From Mycolicibacterium arabiense (lineage in GTDB: Bacteria > Actinomycetota > Actinomycetes > Mycobacteriales > Mycobacteriaceae), in assembly GCF_010731815.2 (NCBI RefSeq), contig NZ_AP022593.1:620001-684000 (forward strand): 64,000 nucleotides of DNA, read 5' to 3'. Shown here in pieces: positions 25,623 through 34,082 of this stretch; position 1 is the first letter of the stretch, and the number at the start of each line of letters is the position of its first letter. The translations under genes were made by a program, and so were the position numbers. Under the pieces are notes generated by a model, which searched no databases, was not told where the DNA came from, and saw only the letters and a list, made by a program, of their open reading frames with translations.

Positions 25623-26459
25623 ATGAGTACTGCCGCAGAACGTGCCGCTCAACTCGACCTGGTCGCCCGGCTCGAGTCGGCCTATCCCGAACTGCCGGAC
25701 GCTCCCACGCCCGATCTGCTCGATCACGCACGGCTCACCGCGTACCTGAAGCCGGTGCACGACGTCGGCGGGGAACCCGACGCTCCCATGAAGTACGAGA
25801 ACAAGCAGTACGAGCTGTGGGAGCACATGACCTACGTCATCTGCGAGGTGCTGGCGTGGCGGGGCATCTGGCTCTCCGAGGAGCGCCGGCGGATGGGCAA
25901 CGTCGACGTGGGCCGCGCGGTCTACCTGGGCCTGCCGTACTACGGGCGCTGGCTGCTCTCGGTCGCGCGGATCCTCGTCGAGAAGCATCACATCGGGTTG
26001 ACCGAGCTGAGCGAACGCATGGCCGAGGTGGCCGACCGCTACGCAGGCGGGCTGGACGGGCAACGCCCCGAGGCCCAGCCGAAGTTCGAAGGCGACGGTT
26101 CGGCGGTGAAGCGCAACGCACACCACCTGCACGCCGTCGGCAAGGGCGACCCGCAGGTCTACGCCGGCATGGCCGGTGAACCGCGCTTCGCCGTCGGTGA
26201 CGCCGTCGTCGTCCGCGAACTGCCGGTGCTGTTCTACACCCGCACCCCGGAGTACGTCCGCGGCGCGACCGGCGAGATCGCGGCGGTCGCCTATGAGAGC
26301 CCGGCAGCCGAGGACGAGACGTGGGACCGCCCCGACGCCAAGCCCGAGTGGTTCTACGTCGTGCGCTTCACCATGGCCGACCTGTGGCACGGCTACACGG
26401 GCACGGCCGCCGACTCCCTGCGCACCGAGATTCCCGAACGCTGGCTGCGGCCGGCCTGA
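25623..26459 (+). CDS. Thiocyanate hydrolase, fused beta-alpha subunit (nitrile hydratase beta superfamily)
   Basis: 278 residues. The first half (about 25-150) matches the beta subunit of Thiobacillus thioparus thiocyanate hydrolase as I recall it: HDVGGEPD, ECLAWRG-like CEVLAWRGIW, EERRRMGNVDVGRAVYLG, PYYGRWLLSVARILVEK. The second half (about 170-278) matches the alpha subunit: FAVGDAVVVRELP, LFYTRTPEYVRGATG, AYESPAAEDE, then WFYVVRF and a closing TEIPERWLRPA. In T. thioparus these are separate proteins, while nitrile hydratase has one fused beta chain. Here the sequence is thiocyanate-hydrolase-like but the architecture is nitrile-hydratase-like. With the gamma subunit downstream it should hydrolyse SCN- to carbonyl sulfide and ammonia. 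Confidence 0.85.
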   Translation: MSTAAERAAQLDLVARLESAYPELPDAPTPDLLDHARLTAYLKPVHDVGGEPDAPMKYENKQYELWEHMTYVICEVLAWRGIWLSEERRRMGNVDVGRAVYLGLPYYGRWLLSVARILVEKHHIGLTELSERMAEVADRYAGGLDGQRPEAQPKFEGDGSAVKRNAHHLHAVGKGDPQVYAGMAGEPRFAVGDAVVVRELPVLFYTRTPEYVRGATGEIAAVAYESPAAEDETWDRPDAKPEWFYVVRFTMADLWHGYTGTAADSLRTEIPERWLRPA

Positions 26460-26488
26460 GCGCGCCAGAGCGACGACGAGGAGGGCAC

Positions 26489-27205
26489 GTGAGCCACGAC
26501 CACGACCACGGCGACCACGACCACGACCGGACCGTGAAACCAATGGTCGACGAGATCACCGACTTCGAGGTGCTCGAGATCGCGCTGCGCGAACTGTGCA
26601 TCGAGAAGGGCATCTTCACTGCCGAGGAGCACCGTCGCTTCACCGAGTTCGCCGAACACATCGGCCCTGCTCCGGCCGCCCGCCTGGTCGCCCGCGCGTG
26701 GCTCGACCCCGACTTCAAGGCCCTCGCCCTGGCCGAGCCGATGACGGCCAGCAAGGAGGTGGGCGTCGACTGGATGGAGCCCACCGGCTTCGGCACGCCC
26801 AGCGACTTCACGGCGTTCTCGATCCTGGCGGACACCCCCACGGTGCACAACGTCATCGTCTGCGCACTGTGTTCGTGCTATCCGCGGCCCATTCTCGGCA
26901 ACTCGCCGGAGTGGTACCGCACGCCGAACTACCGTCGCCGTCTCGTCCGGTGGCCGCGGCAGGTGCTCGCCGAGTTCGGTCTCTACCTGCCCGACGACGT
27001 CGAGGTGCGCGTTCAGGACTCCAACCAGAAGCACCGCTTCATGGTGATGCCGATGCGTCCCGACGGCACCGACGGCTGGACCGAGGATCAGCTCGCCGAG
27101 ATCGTCACCCGGGACAGTCTCATCGGCGTCGCCCTGCCGAAGCCAGGGGTCACGTCCAACGTGATCGTCGACACCCGGCCCGCCGTCCATCCCGCCGCCG
27201 ACTGA
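26489..27205 (+). CDS. Thiocyanate hydrolase gamma subunit (metal-binding catalytic subunit)
   Basis: 238 residues, GTG start behind GAGGAGGG. The N-terminus is His/Asp-rich (SHDHDHGDHDHD) as in the Thiobacillus gamma subunit. The metal claw is VCALCSC with Cys125, Cys128 and Cys130; in the Co(III) enzymes Cys128/130 equivalents are oxidised to sulfinic and sulfenic acid. The usual motif is CTLCSC, so here Thr is replaced by Ala. The flanking block YPRPILGNSPEWYR, NYRRRLVRWPRQVL and GTDGWTEDQLAEIVTRD is characteristic of the gamma subunit. Nitrile hydratase alpha is the alternative, but these blocks and the His-rich start favour thiocyanate hydrolase. Confidence 0.87.
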   Translation: MSHDHDHGDHDHDRTVKPMVDEITDFEVLEIALRELCIEKGIFTAEEHRRFTEFAEHIGPAPAARLVARAWLDPDFKALALAEPMTASKEVGVDWMEPTGFGTPSDFTAFSILADTPTVHNVIVCALCSCYPRPILGNSPEWYRTPNYRRRLVRWPRQVLAEFGLYLPDDVEVRVQDSNQKHRFMVMPMRPDGTDGWTEDQLAEIVTRDSLIGVALPKPGVTSNVIVDTRPAVHPAAD

Positions 27206-27217
27206 CCGCCGGGAGCA

Positions 27218-27583
27218 ATGGTGAGCACTTCGCGCGAGATCGGGCCCGTCGAGAGCGAGACGTTGCAGCGCATCGTCGAGCGCGACCAGGTGTGGCCGAA
27301 GATGGCGGCCAAGTACGGCGTCGAGAATCCGGTGCCGCCCTGGAAGACCAGTCTCGACGGTCTCTGCGACGCCCTCGACAAGTCGTCGTGCGAGTCGGCC
27401 GCCCCCGACTTCGCGCAGCGGCGCGACGAGGAGGACGCCCTGTCGGCGAGCGTGTACTCCACGCTGCCCTACCCGGAGAGTCAGCTGATGTCGCTGGCCC
27501 ACTCGCTGATGGTCCGCGGGATCATCACCGAGCCGGAACTCCGTCAGCGGCTGGCTGCGGTGCGGGCGCGGCTGGAGTCCTGA
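27218..27583 (+). CDS. Thiocyanate hydrolase/nitrile hydratase maturation protein (P15K/P14K-like)
   Basis: 121 residues from the ATG at 27218; the GTG three bases on is better spaced from GGGAG. The middle (ENPVPPWKTSLDGLCDAL) and the end (PESQLMSLAHSLMVRGIITEPELRQRL) look like the N-terminal part of a nitrile hydratase beta chain. This is what the small activator proteins (P14K, and P15K of thiocyanate hydrolase) resemble; they deliver cobalt and help oxidise the claw cysteines. Position as third gene after the catalytic subunits fits. Its last 40 nt overlap the convergent acyltransferase gene. Confidence 0.7.
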   Translation: MVSTSREIGPVESETLQRIVERDQVWPKMAAKYGVENPVPPWKTSLDGLCDALDKSSCESAAPDFAQRRDEEDALSASVYSTLPYPESQLMSLAHSLMVRGIITEPELRQRLAAVRARLES

Positions 27584-28878
27584 GTCGCCGACGACCCGAT
27601 GCTGACCCGCGCCGCCGCCGCGGCGGCGAGGAAGCATCCCAGCGACCCCCACCCGTCCACGCCGGTCAGCCCGTTCTTGGCCATCAGGACCAGCGCGACG
27701 CCCGCCGCGCAGACGAACACGCCGGCGAGTGTCGACCTGACCCCGGTGGCGGTGCTGGTGGCGTCCCACCACGGCAGCCGACGGTGTTCCAGCGGTGAGA
27801 GCAACCAGAACGCGGCCGCCATGACGACTGCGAACACCACGGCCCGCAACGCGAGCAGCCCCCAGAACCCCGGGGCATCGACCTGGTAGGCGTCGAGGCC
27901 GACGGCGTGTAGCGCGAAGGTGGCGGCGGCGATCGCCGGGATGTGCCAGAGGTAGATGGTCATTGCTCCGCCGTTGCCCGTGGCGACCACCCGCCACACC
28001 CGCGGCCGGCTCGCCCATCGCCGGATCGGGCCGGACGCGGCGACGAAGGCGCAGGACATCCAGGTGCAGTGCAGCGCGAGCAGCAGCGTGGGCGGTGACA
28101 CGTTGGACATCCGCTCGGCGCCGGTCACCACCAGTGCCACCTCGTAGGGTCCCGCCAGCGCGACGACCACCTGGGCGGCCAGAGCGGCAGCCGCCACCAC
28201 CAGTGCCGGGCGTGGTAGCACCACCTTCTTGGCGTAGCCCACGCCGATGACGACGGGAATGAGCCAGACGATCAGCAGGTTGGCCGCGCCGGCCCACGGT
28301 GTGCCGACCGCGACGCGGATCCCGTCGACGACCGCCGCGGCGGCGATGAGACCCACGACTGCGGCCGCGACGCCGCGCCACGACCCTAGGCGCATCAGCG
28401 CCGGTACGAACGCCAGGGCGACCAGGTAGACGCCGAGGAACCACAGCAGCGCCACCGATTCGCGCCCGATGCCCGCCGCGGACGCCGGTCCGAGCACGAC
28501 GCGCACGACGAGCACGCCGACCGTCCACGCCGCGAGGTACCAGAACGCCGGTCGGCACAGGCGTTGGGCGCGCGTGAAGAGCCAGGCGCCCCAGGGCGTG
28601 CCGGGCCGCCATCCGTAGGCGCCCGCGGCGCCACCCGCGAGGAAGAACAGCGGCATGATCTGCGCCACCCACGTGAGCGGGGCGAGATCGGGTATCTCGC
28701 CGAGCAGGTTGCCGATGCGCAGCCCGCGGGTGTCGATGGTCGCGAGCAGTAGCGCGCAGTGCCCGAACATGACGACCACTAGGGCGCCAAGCCGGGCGAC
28801 GTCCACGGCGCGGTCGCGTCCCGGGTTGGTCTCGCCGGCGACCTCGGGTACGTCCGACGCGGGCTTGGTGAAGGCCAT
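27544..28878 (-). CDS. Acyltransferase-3-like integral membrane protein
   Basis: 444 residues from the ATG at 28878; a GTG at 28914 would add 12 residues. Ten or more membrane helices are visible, starting with DRAVDVARLGALVVVMFGH, where the R-x10-H pattern of acyltransferase-3 proteins can be seen, and later TIYLWHIPAIAA near the end. Family members move acyl groups onto sugars or lipids of the envelope. The C-terminal 40 residues (ARVSIGSSATQDSSRART) are polar and overlap the thiocyanate hydrolase maturation gene on the other strand. Confidence 0.75.
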   Translation of the reverse strand: MAFTKPASDVPEVAGETNPGRDRAVDVARLGALVVVMFGHCALLLATIDTRGLRIGNLLGEIPDLAPLTWVAQIMPLFFLAGGAAGAYGWRPGTPWGAWLFTRAQRLCRPAFWYLAAWTVGVLVVRVVLGPASAAGIGRESVALLWFLGVYLVALAFVPALMRLGSWRGVAAAVVGLIAAAAVVDGIRVAVGTPWAGAANLLIVWLIPVVIGVGYAKKVVLPRPALVVAAAALAAQVVVALAGPYEVALVVTGAERMSNVSPPTLLLALHCTWMSCAFVAASGPIRRWASRPRVWRVVATGNGGAMTIYLWHIPAIAAATFALHAVGLDAYQVDAPGFWGLLALRAVVFAVVMAAAFWLLSPLEHRRLPWWDATSTATGVRSTLAGVFVCAAGVALVLMAKNGLTGVDGWGSLGCFLAAAAAARVSIGSSATQDSSRARTAASR

Positions 28879-28964
28879 GACATCAGCATGCCGGGCCGGC
28901 GCGGCGATGCCCACGAGTAGGACTACGCGTTCTCCGAGAATTCGGGCTGGCGCCCGGCATCGCC

Positions 28965-28970
28965 TACATT
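28965..28970 (+). promoter_or_regulatory. -10 element (TACATT) of the secreted protein gene
   Basis: TANNNT hexamer 8 nt before the ATG at 28979; predicted leaderless start. Confidence 0.45.
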
Positions 28971-28978
28971 GCTAGGCA

Positions 28979-29899
28979 ATGCGATCTGCACTGGTACTCC
29001 TGGCCTCGTTCCTCGCCACGACGGCGGTGACCGTCACCACGCCCATGGCCGCGCCCGCCCGGGCCGAGGCTCCGATGCCCGATCTGAGCGGTTACGCGAC
29101 GGTCGCTCCGGATGCGTTCGTCGCCGACGGCGAGGCCTACTTTCAGACCCCCGACGGGCTGCTGTGCTCGATACAGCCAACTCGGGGCACCGCCGGCTGC
29201 GACGGGAAGCTGCCCGCGACGTTGATCGGCGTCAACGAGATCGTCCTGGCTGCCGACGTCAATGCCCGCGGACTTCGTGCGACGGCCAACCCGAGGTTCG
29301 TCAAGGCGTCCGGTGACGCCGCCCCGGTGCTGCACGACGGTCAGAAACTCGTGTTCGGCGACTTCGAATGCGCCGTTGGCCCGGGACCGCGTACGGCGTG
29401 CACGAAGGGCAGCCCCGCCGCGCAGTGGATGGTCGTCTCCCCCGGCCGCACCGGCATCGGCCCGGCGACCGACGGTCTGCCCGAGGGGTTTCCGGACCCC
29501 AACGACTTCGTCGTGGGCGACGATACCTACATCGTCGGTACCGGAGCCAAGAACCTGTTCCCGGTGTTCACCGTCGACGGCGGGCTGACGTGTTCGATCG
29601 TCGTGTTCAGCGGCGGCGAGATCGGTTGCAACGGAACGCTTCCCGGTGTGGCAGCCGGCGAGAACGAGGTGTTCGCGCAGCTGCCCGGCGGCGCGGGCAT
29701 CCGCCGCACCGACGACCCGAAGTTCGACCACCCGGCCTACCCGGGCAACGTACGCCAGCTGCCGGTCGGCTACCGGGTCAACGGGTCTGGCTCCACCTGC
29801 ATGGCCGTCACCGGCGGAGTCGCCTGCTACGGGACGTTGGCAGGCGCCACCCGGGGCTTCCAGGTGGGTCCGGAGGGAACCACGACGTTCGGCGGCTAG
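28979..29899 (+). CDS. Secreted Cys-rich protein with repeated domains
   Basis: 306 residues. The signal peptide (SALVLLASFLATTAVTVT) is followed by AAPARA cleavage. The mature part shows repeating units: each has an exposed strand ending in a Cys (LLCSIQPTRGTAGCDG, LTCSIVVFSGGEIGCNG, STCMAVTGGVACYG) followed by LP and a GENE/GVNE turn (LIGVNEIV, AAGENEVF). The Cys pairs are close enough for one disulfide per repeat. Three such pairs plus a fourth (FECAVGPGPRTACTKG) suggest four repeats of a small beta domain. Exported; function unknown. Confidence 0.8.
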   Translation: MRSALVLLASFLATTAVTVTTPMAAPARAEAPMPDLSGYATVAPDAFVADGEAYFQTPDGLLCSIQPTRGTAGCDGKLPATLIGVNEIVLAADVNARGLRATANPRFVKASGDAAPVLHDGQKLVFGDFECAVGPGPRTACTKGSPAAQWMVVSPGRTGIGPATDGLPEGFPDPNDFVVGDDTYIVGTGAKNLFPVFTVDGGLTCSIVVFSGGEIGCNGTLPGVAAGENEVFAQLPGGAGIRRTDDPKFDHPAYPGNVRQLPVGYRVNGSGSTCMAVTGGVACYGTLAGATRGFQVGPEGTTTFGG

Positions 29900-29902
29900 C
29901 AG

Positions 29903-30541
29903 TCAGTCCGACCCGACCAAGACGCGGCCCAGCGGCAGCGCAACGCCTCCGAGTTCCTCCCACAGCGCGGCGAAGTAGAAGTAGACGACGATGCCGGCGA
30001 AGGCGAAGATCAGCCAGCCCGCAGCCTGGTTCGCCGCGGTGCTCCCGGTCTGATTGCCGATCAGAAGCAGCACCAGCGCCAGGTCCACGATGGCCAGTAC
30101 GGCCGGGTACAGCCACGGCAGCCGGATCGTGAGCGCGGTCAGCAGGCCGATCGACAGCAGCCAGCTGGCCAGCCACAGGGCGGTGGTCTGACGCACGTCA
30201 CTCTCGGCGATGCCGAACCAGTCGTGAGCGAAGCCAAGTGCCAGAACGCCGTAGCTGCCGTAGAAGCCGAAGAACGTGCCGTAGATCGTCGCGTTGACGT
30301 TCTGCCGCAGTGCCGCCGACCAAATGGTGGTGACCAGCAGCCCGATCGCCGTCGCAGAGACGAGGACGGGTATCGCTGCCGCGGACGCGCTTACGAGCCC
30401 GGTGTTGGTCGCACCCAGCCCGATGGCGCCCGGGATGATGAGCGGCAGCCCGATCAGCCCGGGATTGCCCTCGGGTCTCGGTGGCGTGACGGGGTGGTCG
30501 ACTGCGGGTGGGGCTTCGATTCGGTCCGCGACACTGGTCAT
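29903..30541 (-). CDS. GPR1/FUN34/YaaH family acetate/succinate transporter
   Basis: 212 residues with six membrane helices. The family's N-terminal signature NPaPLGL is present as NPGLIGLPL, and the third helix carries FFGFYGSYGVLALG. Homologues such as SatP form channels for acetate and other short monocarboxylates. ATG start 6 nt after TACTGT, so leaderless. It stands alone, convergent with the secreted protein gene at a 3-nt distance. Confidence 0.85.
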   Translation of the reverse strand: MTSVADRIEAPPAVDHPVTPPRPEGNPGLIGLPLIIPGAIGLGATNTGLVSASAAAIPVLVSATAIGLLVTTIWSAALRQNVNATIYGTFFGFYGSYGVLALGFAHDWFGIAESDVRQTTALWLASWLLSIGLLTALTIRLPWLYPAVLAIVDLALVLLLIGNQTGSTAANQAAGWLIFAFAGIVVYFYFAALWEELGGVALPLGRVLVGSD

Positions 30542-30547
30542 GTCCGC

Positions 30548-30553
30548 ACAGTA
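30548..30553 (-). promoter_or_regulatory. -10 element (TACTGT) of the acetate-transporter-like gene
   Basis: TANNNT hexamer 6 nt before the ATG at 30541; predicted leaderless start. Confidence 0.5.
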
Positions 30554-30629
30554 GGAGCGCCTGGGCTGCCCGGCCCACAGTTGTAATCGGCGTCAGTGGA
30601 AGTCGACTCGGGCACGAGCGCGTCCGCGG

Positions 30630-31514
30630 TCACCGAACCGTGCGGTCGATCTGCATCTGATGCCGGTAGCCGACCACCACGCTGGTGATCAGAGAGATGG
30701 AGATGATGGCCTCGGCGATGAAGAAGGCCATGAAGTCGATCACCGAGCCGATCGGCGGGTTTCCCGGTATCGCGCTGCGCAGCGGCACCATTGCGAAGAG
30801 CAGGGCCGCCATCAAGCCGTAGGCGCCGAGGTGGAAGCCCTGGCGGTGGCGGATCACGTAGTACGCGGCAAGTGCGGCGGCGAACGAGAGCCCGAGCATG
30901 AGCACCATGATGAAGACCCCGAACACCAGCGTGGGCGTGCTGCGTTCCACGTCGAGGTCGATGTTGAGCCAGTCGTCTTGTTCCGGGTCGTAGGCCGGAG
31001 AGATCACGAAGAACGCGTCGGTGCTCCAGATGGTCACCGACAGTGGGATTTCGGTGCCGTCGGCACCCGTCATGCGAAGGGACAGGTACGACGTGTACCG
31101 ATCGAACGGGAAGTCGGTGACGGCCCCGTTCATGGCGAAGGACTGCTCCAGGTTCGGCAACGAGTCACCCGCAGCCACGTCGACGGGTTCGTTGCGCACC
31201 GCGTTGGTCTCGAGTCTCGCGCCGTCGGTGAACGTCCCGTCGGGTCGGGCCAGCGAGCCCTGAGGCCGCACGTCGGCCAGCGTGATGGCGACGGTCTGAC
31301 TCTCGACGTCGACCCGGGTCACCCATGCCGCGATGTCGACGCGGTCGGCGGTGGTCTCGTCCTCGCCGAAGACGATCGAGGGCGCCTCGGTGGCCTCGCG
31401 ACTCGCGAGATAGCCGCCAAGGCTCAGCGCGATCGTCAGGATCACGGCCACGCACAGGGCCAGTCCCCTGGCGATCGAACGCCGGCCGTTGCGCATCGTC
31501 GGGTTGGCCGTCAT
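30630..31514 (-). CDS. DUF4436-like membrane protein
   Basis: 294 residues. An N-terminal membrane anchor (LALCVAVILTIALSLGGYL) is followed by a beta-rich extracytoplasmic domain of about 150 residues (VDIAAWVTRVDVESQTVAI, PFDRYTSYLSLRMTGADG), then three C-terminal helices (TLVFGVFIMVLMLGLSFAAA and two more). This is the layout of DUF4436 proteins, whose function is unknown. Its ATG overlaps the stop of the drug/metabolite transporter gene (ATGA), and it is the last gene of the group. Confidence 0.75.
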   Translation of the reverse strand: MTANPTMRNGRRSIARGLALCVAVILTIALSLGGYLASREATEAPSIVFGEDETTADRVDIAAWVTRVDVESQTVAITLADVRPQGSLARPDGTFTDGARLETNAVRNEPVDVAAGDSLPNLEQSFAMNGAVTDFPFDRYTSYLSLRMTGADGTEIPLSVTIWSTDAFFVISPAYDPEQDDWLNIDLDVERSTPTLVFGVFIMVLMLGLSFAAALAAYYVIRHRQGFHLGAYGLMAALLFAMVPLRSAIPGNPPIGSVIDFMAFFIAEAIISISLITSVVVGYRHQMQIDRTVR

Positions 31515-32410
31515 CGTGGTGCCTCCTCCGGGGCAGTCGGCGCGCGCCTCGCCCGGACGGCGACCAGGCCGCCACCGATCACCAGGACCATGCCGAGATA
31601 CGTGGTGGCCGAGGGTACTTGGCCCCATACGATCCAGTCGAGCACTGCGGTGAACACGATCACGCTGTAGATGAACGGGCCGACCTTCTCCGCCGAGGCG
31701 TAGCGGTAGGCCAGCACGATGAGTATCTGCGACGCCAGCTGGGCGAAGCCGAGCCCGATCAACCAGCCAAGGGCCTGCGACGGGATCGGCTCCCAGTCGA
31801 GCACCGCGATCGGCACCGACAGGACGGTAGACAGCAGGAAGTAGTAGAACAGGACACGGGTGATGGGTTCGGTCGCGCCCAGCCAGCGGACCGACATCAT
31901 CGCCACGGCAAGCAGAATCGCTCCGGCGAAGGCCGACAGTTCCCCGACGTCGAAGCTGTGCCCCTGGGGCTGCAGTACCAGGACCACACCGGCGAAGCCG
32001 AGGACGGCGCCCGCCCAGGTCGCCGTCGACACCCGCTGTCGCGTGACGAGCCACGCGATGAGCGGCATCCACAGTGGTGCGCTGTAGGTCAGCAGGGTCG
32101 CGTTCGCGAGCGGAATGCGGGCTATGGCGAAGAACAGTGCATACCAGCAAGCGGTACCCGCGACGGCGCGCAGCACGTGCAGCCCGATCTTGGAGGTCCG
32201 CAGCGACGACGGGCCGTTGCGCAGGACGACGGGCACGATGAAGAGGAAGCAGATCAGGTTCTGGAACAGCAGCAGGACGCCGGTCGACGTGTACTGCCCC
32301 GAGACCTTGGCCAGCGCACCGACCAGAGCGACGCAGAAGAACGCTGCGGTCGTGAGACCCGCTGCGACTGGCAGGTTCTCGGGCCGGTGACCCGTGACGG
32401 CGCCGGTCAC
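31511..32410 (-). CDS. EamA/DMT superfamily transporter
   Basis: 299 residues with ten membrane helices in two EamA repeats (GALAKVSGQYTSTGVLLLFQ in the first, AFAGAILLAVAMMSVRWLG in the second). GTG start that overlaps the DUF4239 stop by 4 nt (GTGA) and a stop overlapping the DUF4436 start by 4 nt. DMT proteins export metabolites or amino acids; the cargo is unknown. The tight coupling implies it works with the flanking membrane proteins. Confidence 0.85.
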   Translation of the reverse strand: MTGAVTGHRPENLPVAAGLTTAAFFCVALVGALAKVSGQYTSTGVLLLFQNLICFLFIVPVVLRNGPSSLRTSKIGLHVLRAVAGTACWYALFFAIARIPLANATLLTYSAPLWMPLIAWLVTRQRVSTATWAGAVLGFAGVVLVLQPQGHSFDVGELSAFAGAILLAVAMMSVRWLGATEPITRVLFYYFLLSTVLSVPIAVLDWEPIPSQALGWLIGLGFAQLASQILIVLAYRYASAEKVGPFIYSVIVFTAVLDWIVWGQVPSATTYLGMVLVIGGGLVAVRARRAPTAPEEAPR

Positions 32411-33195
32411 GGCATACCGGACAAGACGCGCACCACTTCCCGCAGCGGGTCGACGGACGTCGAGATCGTGCCGACGAATGGATGGGCGAGTTCGAGGACG
32501 AGGAAGAGGTTCGTTGCCACCACGGTGCTGACGATCGTCACCATCGGATAGTGCATCCCGGGTTTCTCCACGCCGTAGATGACCACGGTGCCCAGGACCA
32601 TCGCGCTCGTCAGGAAGATCACCGCCCAGATGGGCCACGGGAGTCCGTTGTCCTCGTCCGCGGTGAGAAGTCTCACGGTGCGCGCCTTGCTGATCTCGTC
32701 GAGGTTCCCCAGTGACGTTGCGAGGACTGACTTCTGCAGGTCGGTCTCGGCTCGTACGTCGCGGTAGGCCGTGTACACGTCGGCGAGCGCGCCGTCGGCG
32801 GTCGTGGATGGAAGGTCGTCGACGCGGGACCATTCGTCGATCGCCTGGCGCTCGTAGACGAGCAGTGCCTCTCGGATGCGGTCGGCGTCGGGTTGGGGGA
32901 ACACCGCGAGGTTCCTGGCCATCTGAACCCCTGTCGCGCCCTCGGCGCGCGCGCTTGCGTCGGCGGTGCTGACCTGGCCCCACATCGACGAGACGACGAA
33001 ACCGATGAAGAAGGCGTAGAGGAAGCCGATGAAGCCGTAGGTGAACTTGGTGACGTCGTTGTGGTCGCCCGCGGCGAGCGTGGGGAATCGGCGACGCACC
33101 GATCTCTGGACGAGGACCGTTCCCCCGGCGATCACGATGATCAACGCGGCGAGCAGGACGCCGGAGGGTATCTGGGTGACCAGCCACCGGCTCAT
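32407..33195 (-). CDS. DUF4239 (bestrophin-like) membrane protein
   Basis: 262 residues. Two N-terminal helices (IPSGVLLAALIIVIAGGTVL and FTYGFIGFLYAFFIGFVVSS), a long soluble helical loop (VQMARNLAVFPQPDADRIRE through EISKARTVRLL), and two C-terminal helices (WPIWAVIFLTSAMVLGTVVI and MVTIVSTVVATNLFLVLELA, with HPFVG) fit DUF4239. Distant similarity to bestrophin channels has been proposed for that family. Overlaps both neighbours by 4 nt. Confidence 0.8.
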   Translation of the reverse strand: MSRWLVTQIPSGVLLAALIIVIAGGTVLVQRSVRRRFPTLAAGDHNDVTKFTYGFIGFLYAFFIGFVVSSMWGQVSTADASARAEGATGVQMARNLAVFPQPDADRIREALLVYERQAIDEWSRVDDLPSTTADGALADVYTAYRDVRAETDLQKSVLATSLGNLDEISKARTVRLLTADEDNGLPWPIWAVIFLTSAMVLGTVVIYGVEKPGMHYPMVTIVSTVVATNLFLVLELAHPFVGTISTSVDPLREVVRVLSGMP

Positions 33196-34079
33196 CGGTG
33201 GCTCCCGGTCGTCTCGGCCGCGGACGTTCTGGAGTTCATGCGGGCGGTCTCGGCCTCGAAGATGCGGTTGACTCTGCGAGGCGCCAGGACGTCGACGGCG
33301 CGCAGCGCCAGCGCCTTTCGCGGTGCGATGCGGATCGGCCGGTCGCGCACCGCCGTCACCATCCATTCGGCCGCTTCGTCGGGCGAGAGTGCCGCCACCC
33401 CGTCGTAGGCGCGGGTCGGTGCGATCATCGGCGTCGCGACCAACGGGTAGTAGATCGTGGTGGAGTGCACGCCGGCCGTGCCGAGTTCGGTGTCGATGAC
33501 GCGGCTGACGGCGCTGAGTGCCGCCTTCGATGCGTTGTAGGCGGCGAACAGCGGCGAGGCTTCCGGCAGGACGCGCCAGGTGGCGATGTTGACGATGTGG
33601 CCGTCGCCGCGTTCGATCATGCCCGGCGCGACGCCTCGGATGAGCCGCAGCGGGGCGAAGTAGTTGAGCGCCATGACGCGCTCGACGTCGTGCCATCGTT
33701 CGAGCGATTCGATGAGGGGTCTGCGGATGGACCTGGCGGCGTTGTTGATGAGCACGTCGACGGGCCCGACCTCCTCCATCAGCTCGTCGATCCGTGCCAG
33801 GTCGGTGAGGTCGGCGGGTAAGGCGGTCGCGTTGCCGCCGGCGGCGCTGATGCGGCCGACGAGTTCGGCGAGGAGGCTCTCCCGGCGCGCGACCGCGATC
33901 ACCGTCGCCCCCTCGGCGGCGAGTCGTTCGGCGGCGACCGCACCGATGCCCGACGACGCACCGGTCAGCAGAATTCGCCTGCCTCGCAGGTCAATCGACG
34001 TGCGGGCGGGCCATCGGGGCATGGGACGCATTCCTGCCAGCCGCAGCGTCTTGCGGATGTTGGGGATCACGGCCTGCAC
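33192..34079 (-). CDS. SDR family oxidoreductase
   Basis: 295 residues. TGASSGIGAVAAE nucleotide-binding loop, NNAA, catalytic Ser region (GHIVNIATW) and YNASK with the catalytic Tyr/Lys are present; the C-terminal extension (RKALALRAVDVLAPRRVNRI) is like that of the membrane-associated SDRs found in mycobacterial lipid loci. GTG start three bases after the upstream TctC stop and ATGA overlap with the DUF4239 start place it firmly in the operon. Confidence 0.88.
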   Translation of the reverse strand: MQAVIPNIRKTLRLAGMRPMPRWPARTSIDLRGRRILLTGASSGIGAVAAERLAAEGATVIAVARRESLLAELVGRISAAGGNATALPADLTDLARIDELMEEVGPVDVLINNAARSIRRPLIESLERWHDVERVMALNYFAPLRLIRGVAPGMIERGDGHIVNIATWRVLPEASPLFAAYNASKAALSAVSRVIDTELGTAGVHSTTIYYPLVATPMIAPTRAYDGVAALSPDEAAEWMVTAVRDRPIRIAPRKALALRAVDVLAPRRVNRIFEAETARMNSRTSAAETTGSHR

Positions 34080-34082
34080 CTC

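Noticed and set aside
25623..27205. Nitrile hydratase as the call for the SCN operon
   Set aside because: Same superfamily, but several long blocks, the His-rich gamma N-terminus and the YESPAAEDE segment match thiocyanate hydrolase chains better.
26393..28672. 759-codon minus-strand frame
   Set aside because: Runs across the thiocyanate hydrolase genes in antisense and through another frame of the acyltransferase gene; no coherent protein results.
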